Shown here: one piece after another, positions 5,214 through 5,351 of the stretch
How the letters are laid out: each line of letters begins with the position of its first letter
Position numbering within the stretch: position 1 is the stretch's first letter
Source: Comamonadaceae bacterium
GTDB taxonomy: Bacteria; Pseudomonadota; Gammaproteobacteria; Burkholderiales; Burkholderiaceae_C
Direction of reading: 5' to 3'
Assembly: GCA_947475495.1 (NCBI GenBank)
Contig: CANJNX010000086.1
Location: forward strand, 1 to 5,351
Length of the DNA stretch: 5,351 bases
Position numbers and translations under genes: made by a program
Notes under the pieces: model-generated
What the model was told of the DNA's origin: nothing
Database searches by the model: none
Seen by the model: the letters and a program-made list of their open reading frames with translations, nothing else

Positions 5214-5351
5214 ATGAAAAAGCGTAATTTCATTGCTACCAGTTTGCTATCAGCCCTGATGGCTGCAGGATTTTGCAGCGCAGCCTTGGCTGCAAACCCA
5301 GTTTTAAAAATTGGTTTTGTCGGTGTAACCTCTGGCCCCGCTGCAAGCTGG
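5214..5351 (+). CDS. ABC transporter substrate-binding protein (branched-chain amino acid/amide type), 5' part
   Basis: The first 46 residues are present and the rest lies past the window edge. MKKRN gives a positively charged start, followed by a hydrophobic core and a cleavage site near SAALA/A (residues 22-27). The mature N-terminus NPVLKIGFVGVTSGPAASW matches the opening strand of the type I periplasmic binding fold used by LivK-like proteins, where a stretch of the form IKIG-hydrophobic-SGP-A is typical. The protein would capture an amino acid, amide or related small molecule in the periplasm and deliver it to an ABC importer, whose genes probably follow. It stands divergent from the GntR regulator and has a strong ribosome site. 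The ligand cannot be predicted from this fragment. Confidence 0.8.
   Translation, partial: MKKRNFIATSLLSALMAAGFCSAALAANPVLKIGFVGVTSGPAASW

Noticed and set aside
4939..5217. 92-codon plus-strand open frame that ends in an ATGA overlap with the binding-protein start
   Set aside because: Its only ATG codons lie antisense inside gntR, upstream of the likely promoter, so the proposed transcript would lack its start. The ATGA overlap appears to be chance.

Overview
The window looks like part of a moderate-GC chromosome from a betaproteobacterium, probably Burkholderiales. This rests on the style of the ArsR-family and FCD-type GntR proteins, the codon use, and a GntR regulator standing divergent to a periplasmic binding protein gene. 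The genus cannot be named from this sequence alone. There are no RNA genes, IS elements or CRISPR arrays. Coding density is high, and the two real regulatory gaps are AT-rich stretches between divergent genes.

Layout. (1) Positions 813 to 1, minus strand: the N-terminal 271 residues of an RND-type periplasmic adaptor (membrane fusion protein), cut by the window edge. (2) Positions 814-960: an AT-rich divergent control region with three equally spaced, related quasi-palindromes. (3) Positions 961-1299, plus strand: an ArsR-family repressor, most likely controlling the adaptor gene and itself. (4) Positions 4994 down to 1331, minus strand: a tight four-gene cluster with gaps of 5, 2 and 6 nt. 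In transcription order it holds an FCD-type GntR regulator, the nickel/cobalt exporter rcnA, the O-acetylserine/cysteine exporter eamA, and a Bcr/CflA-type MFS exporter. (5) Positions 4995-5213: a second divergent control region with a consensus -35 box (TTGACA), a perfect TTGTTAACAA palindrome suited to a GntR regulator, and nested direct repeats. (6) Positions 5214-5351, plus strand: the start of an ABC-transporter substrate-binding protein of the branched-chain amino acid/amide type, cut by the right edge.

How the parts may work together. The left half is a regulator with a divergent efflux adaptor, a classical ArsR-controlled efflux arrangement. The right half combines three inner-membrane exporters under one GntR-type regulator. 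Two of the three (EamA, and Bcr in E. coli) have been linked to cysteine export and the third exports Ni/Co, so a joint metal/thiol efflux operon is a reasonable but unproven reading. The same regulator probably also acts on the divergent uptake gene. The most unusual sequence detail is an A AAA AAA heptamer, in the correct phase for -1 slippage, at the gntR stop codon. The -1 frame continues without a stop into rcnA.

No clearly new system is present. The families are known; the combination and the control-site architecture are the points of interest.
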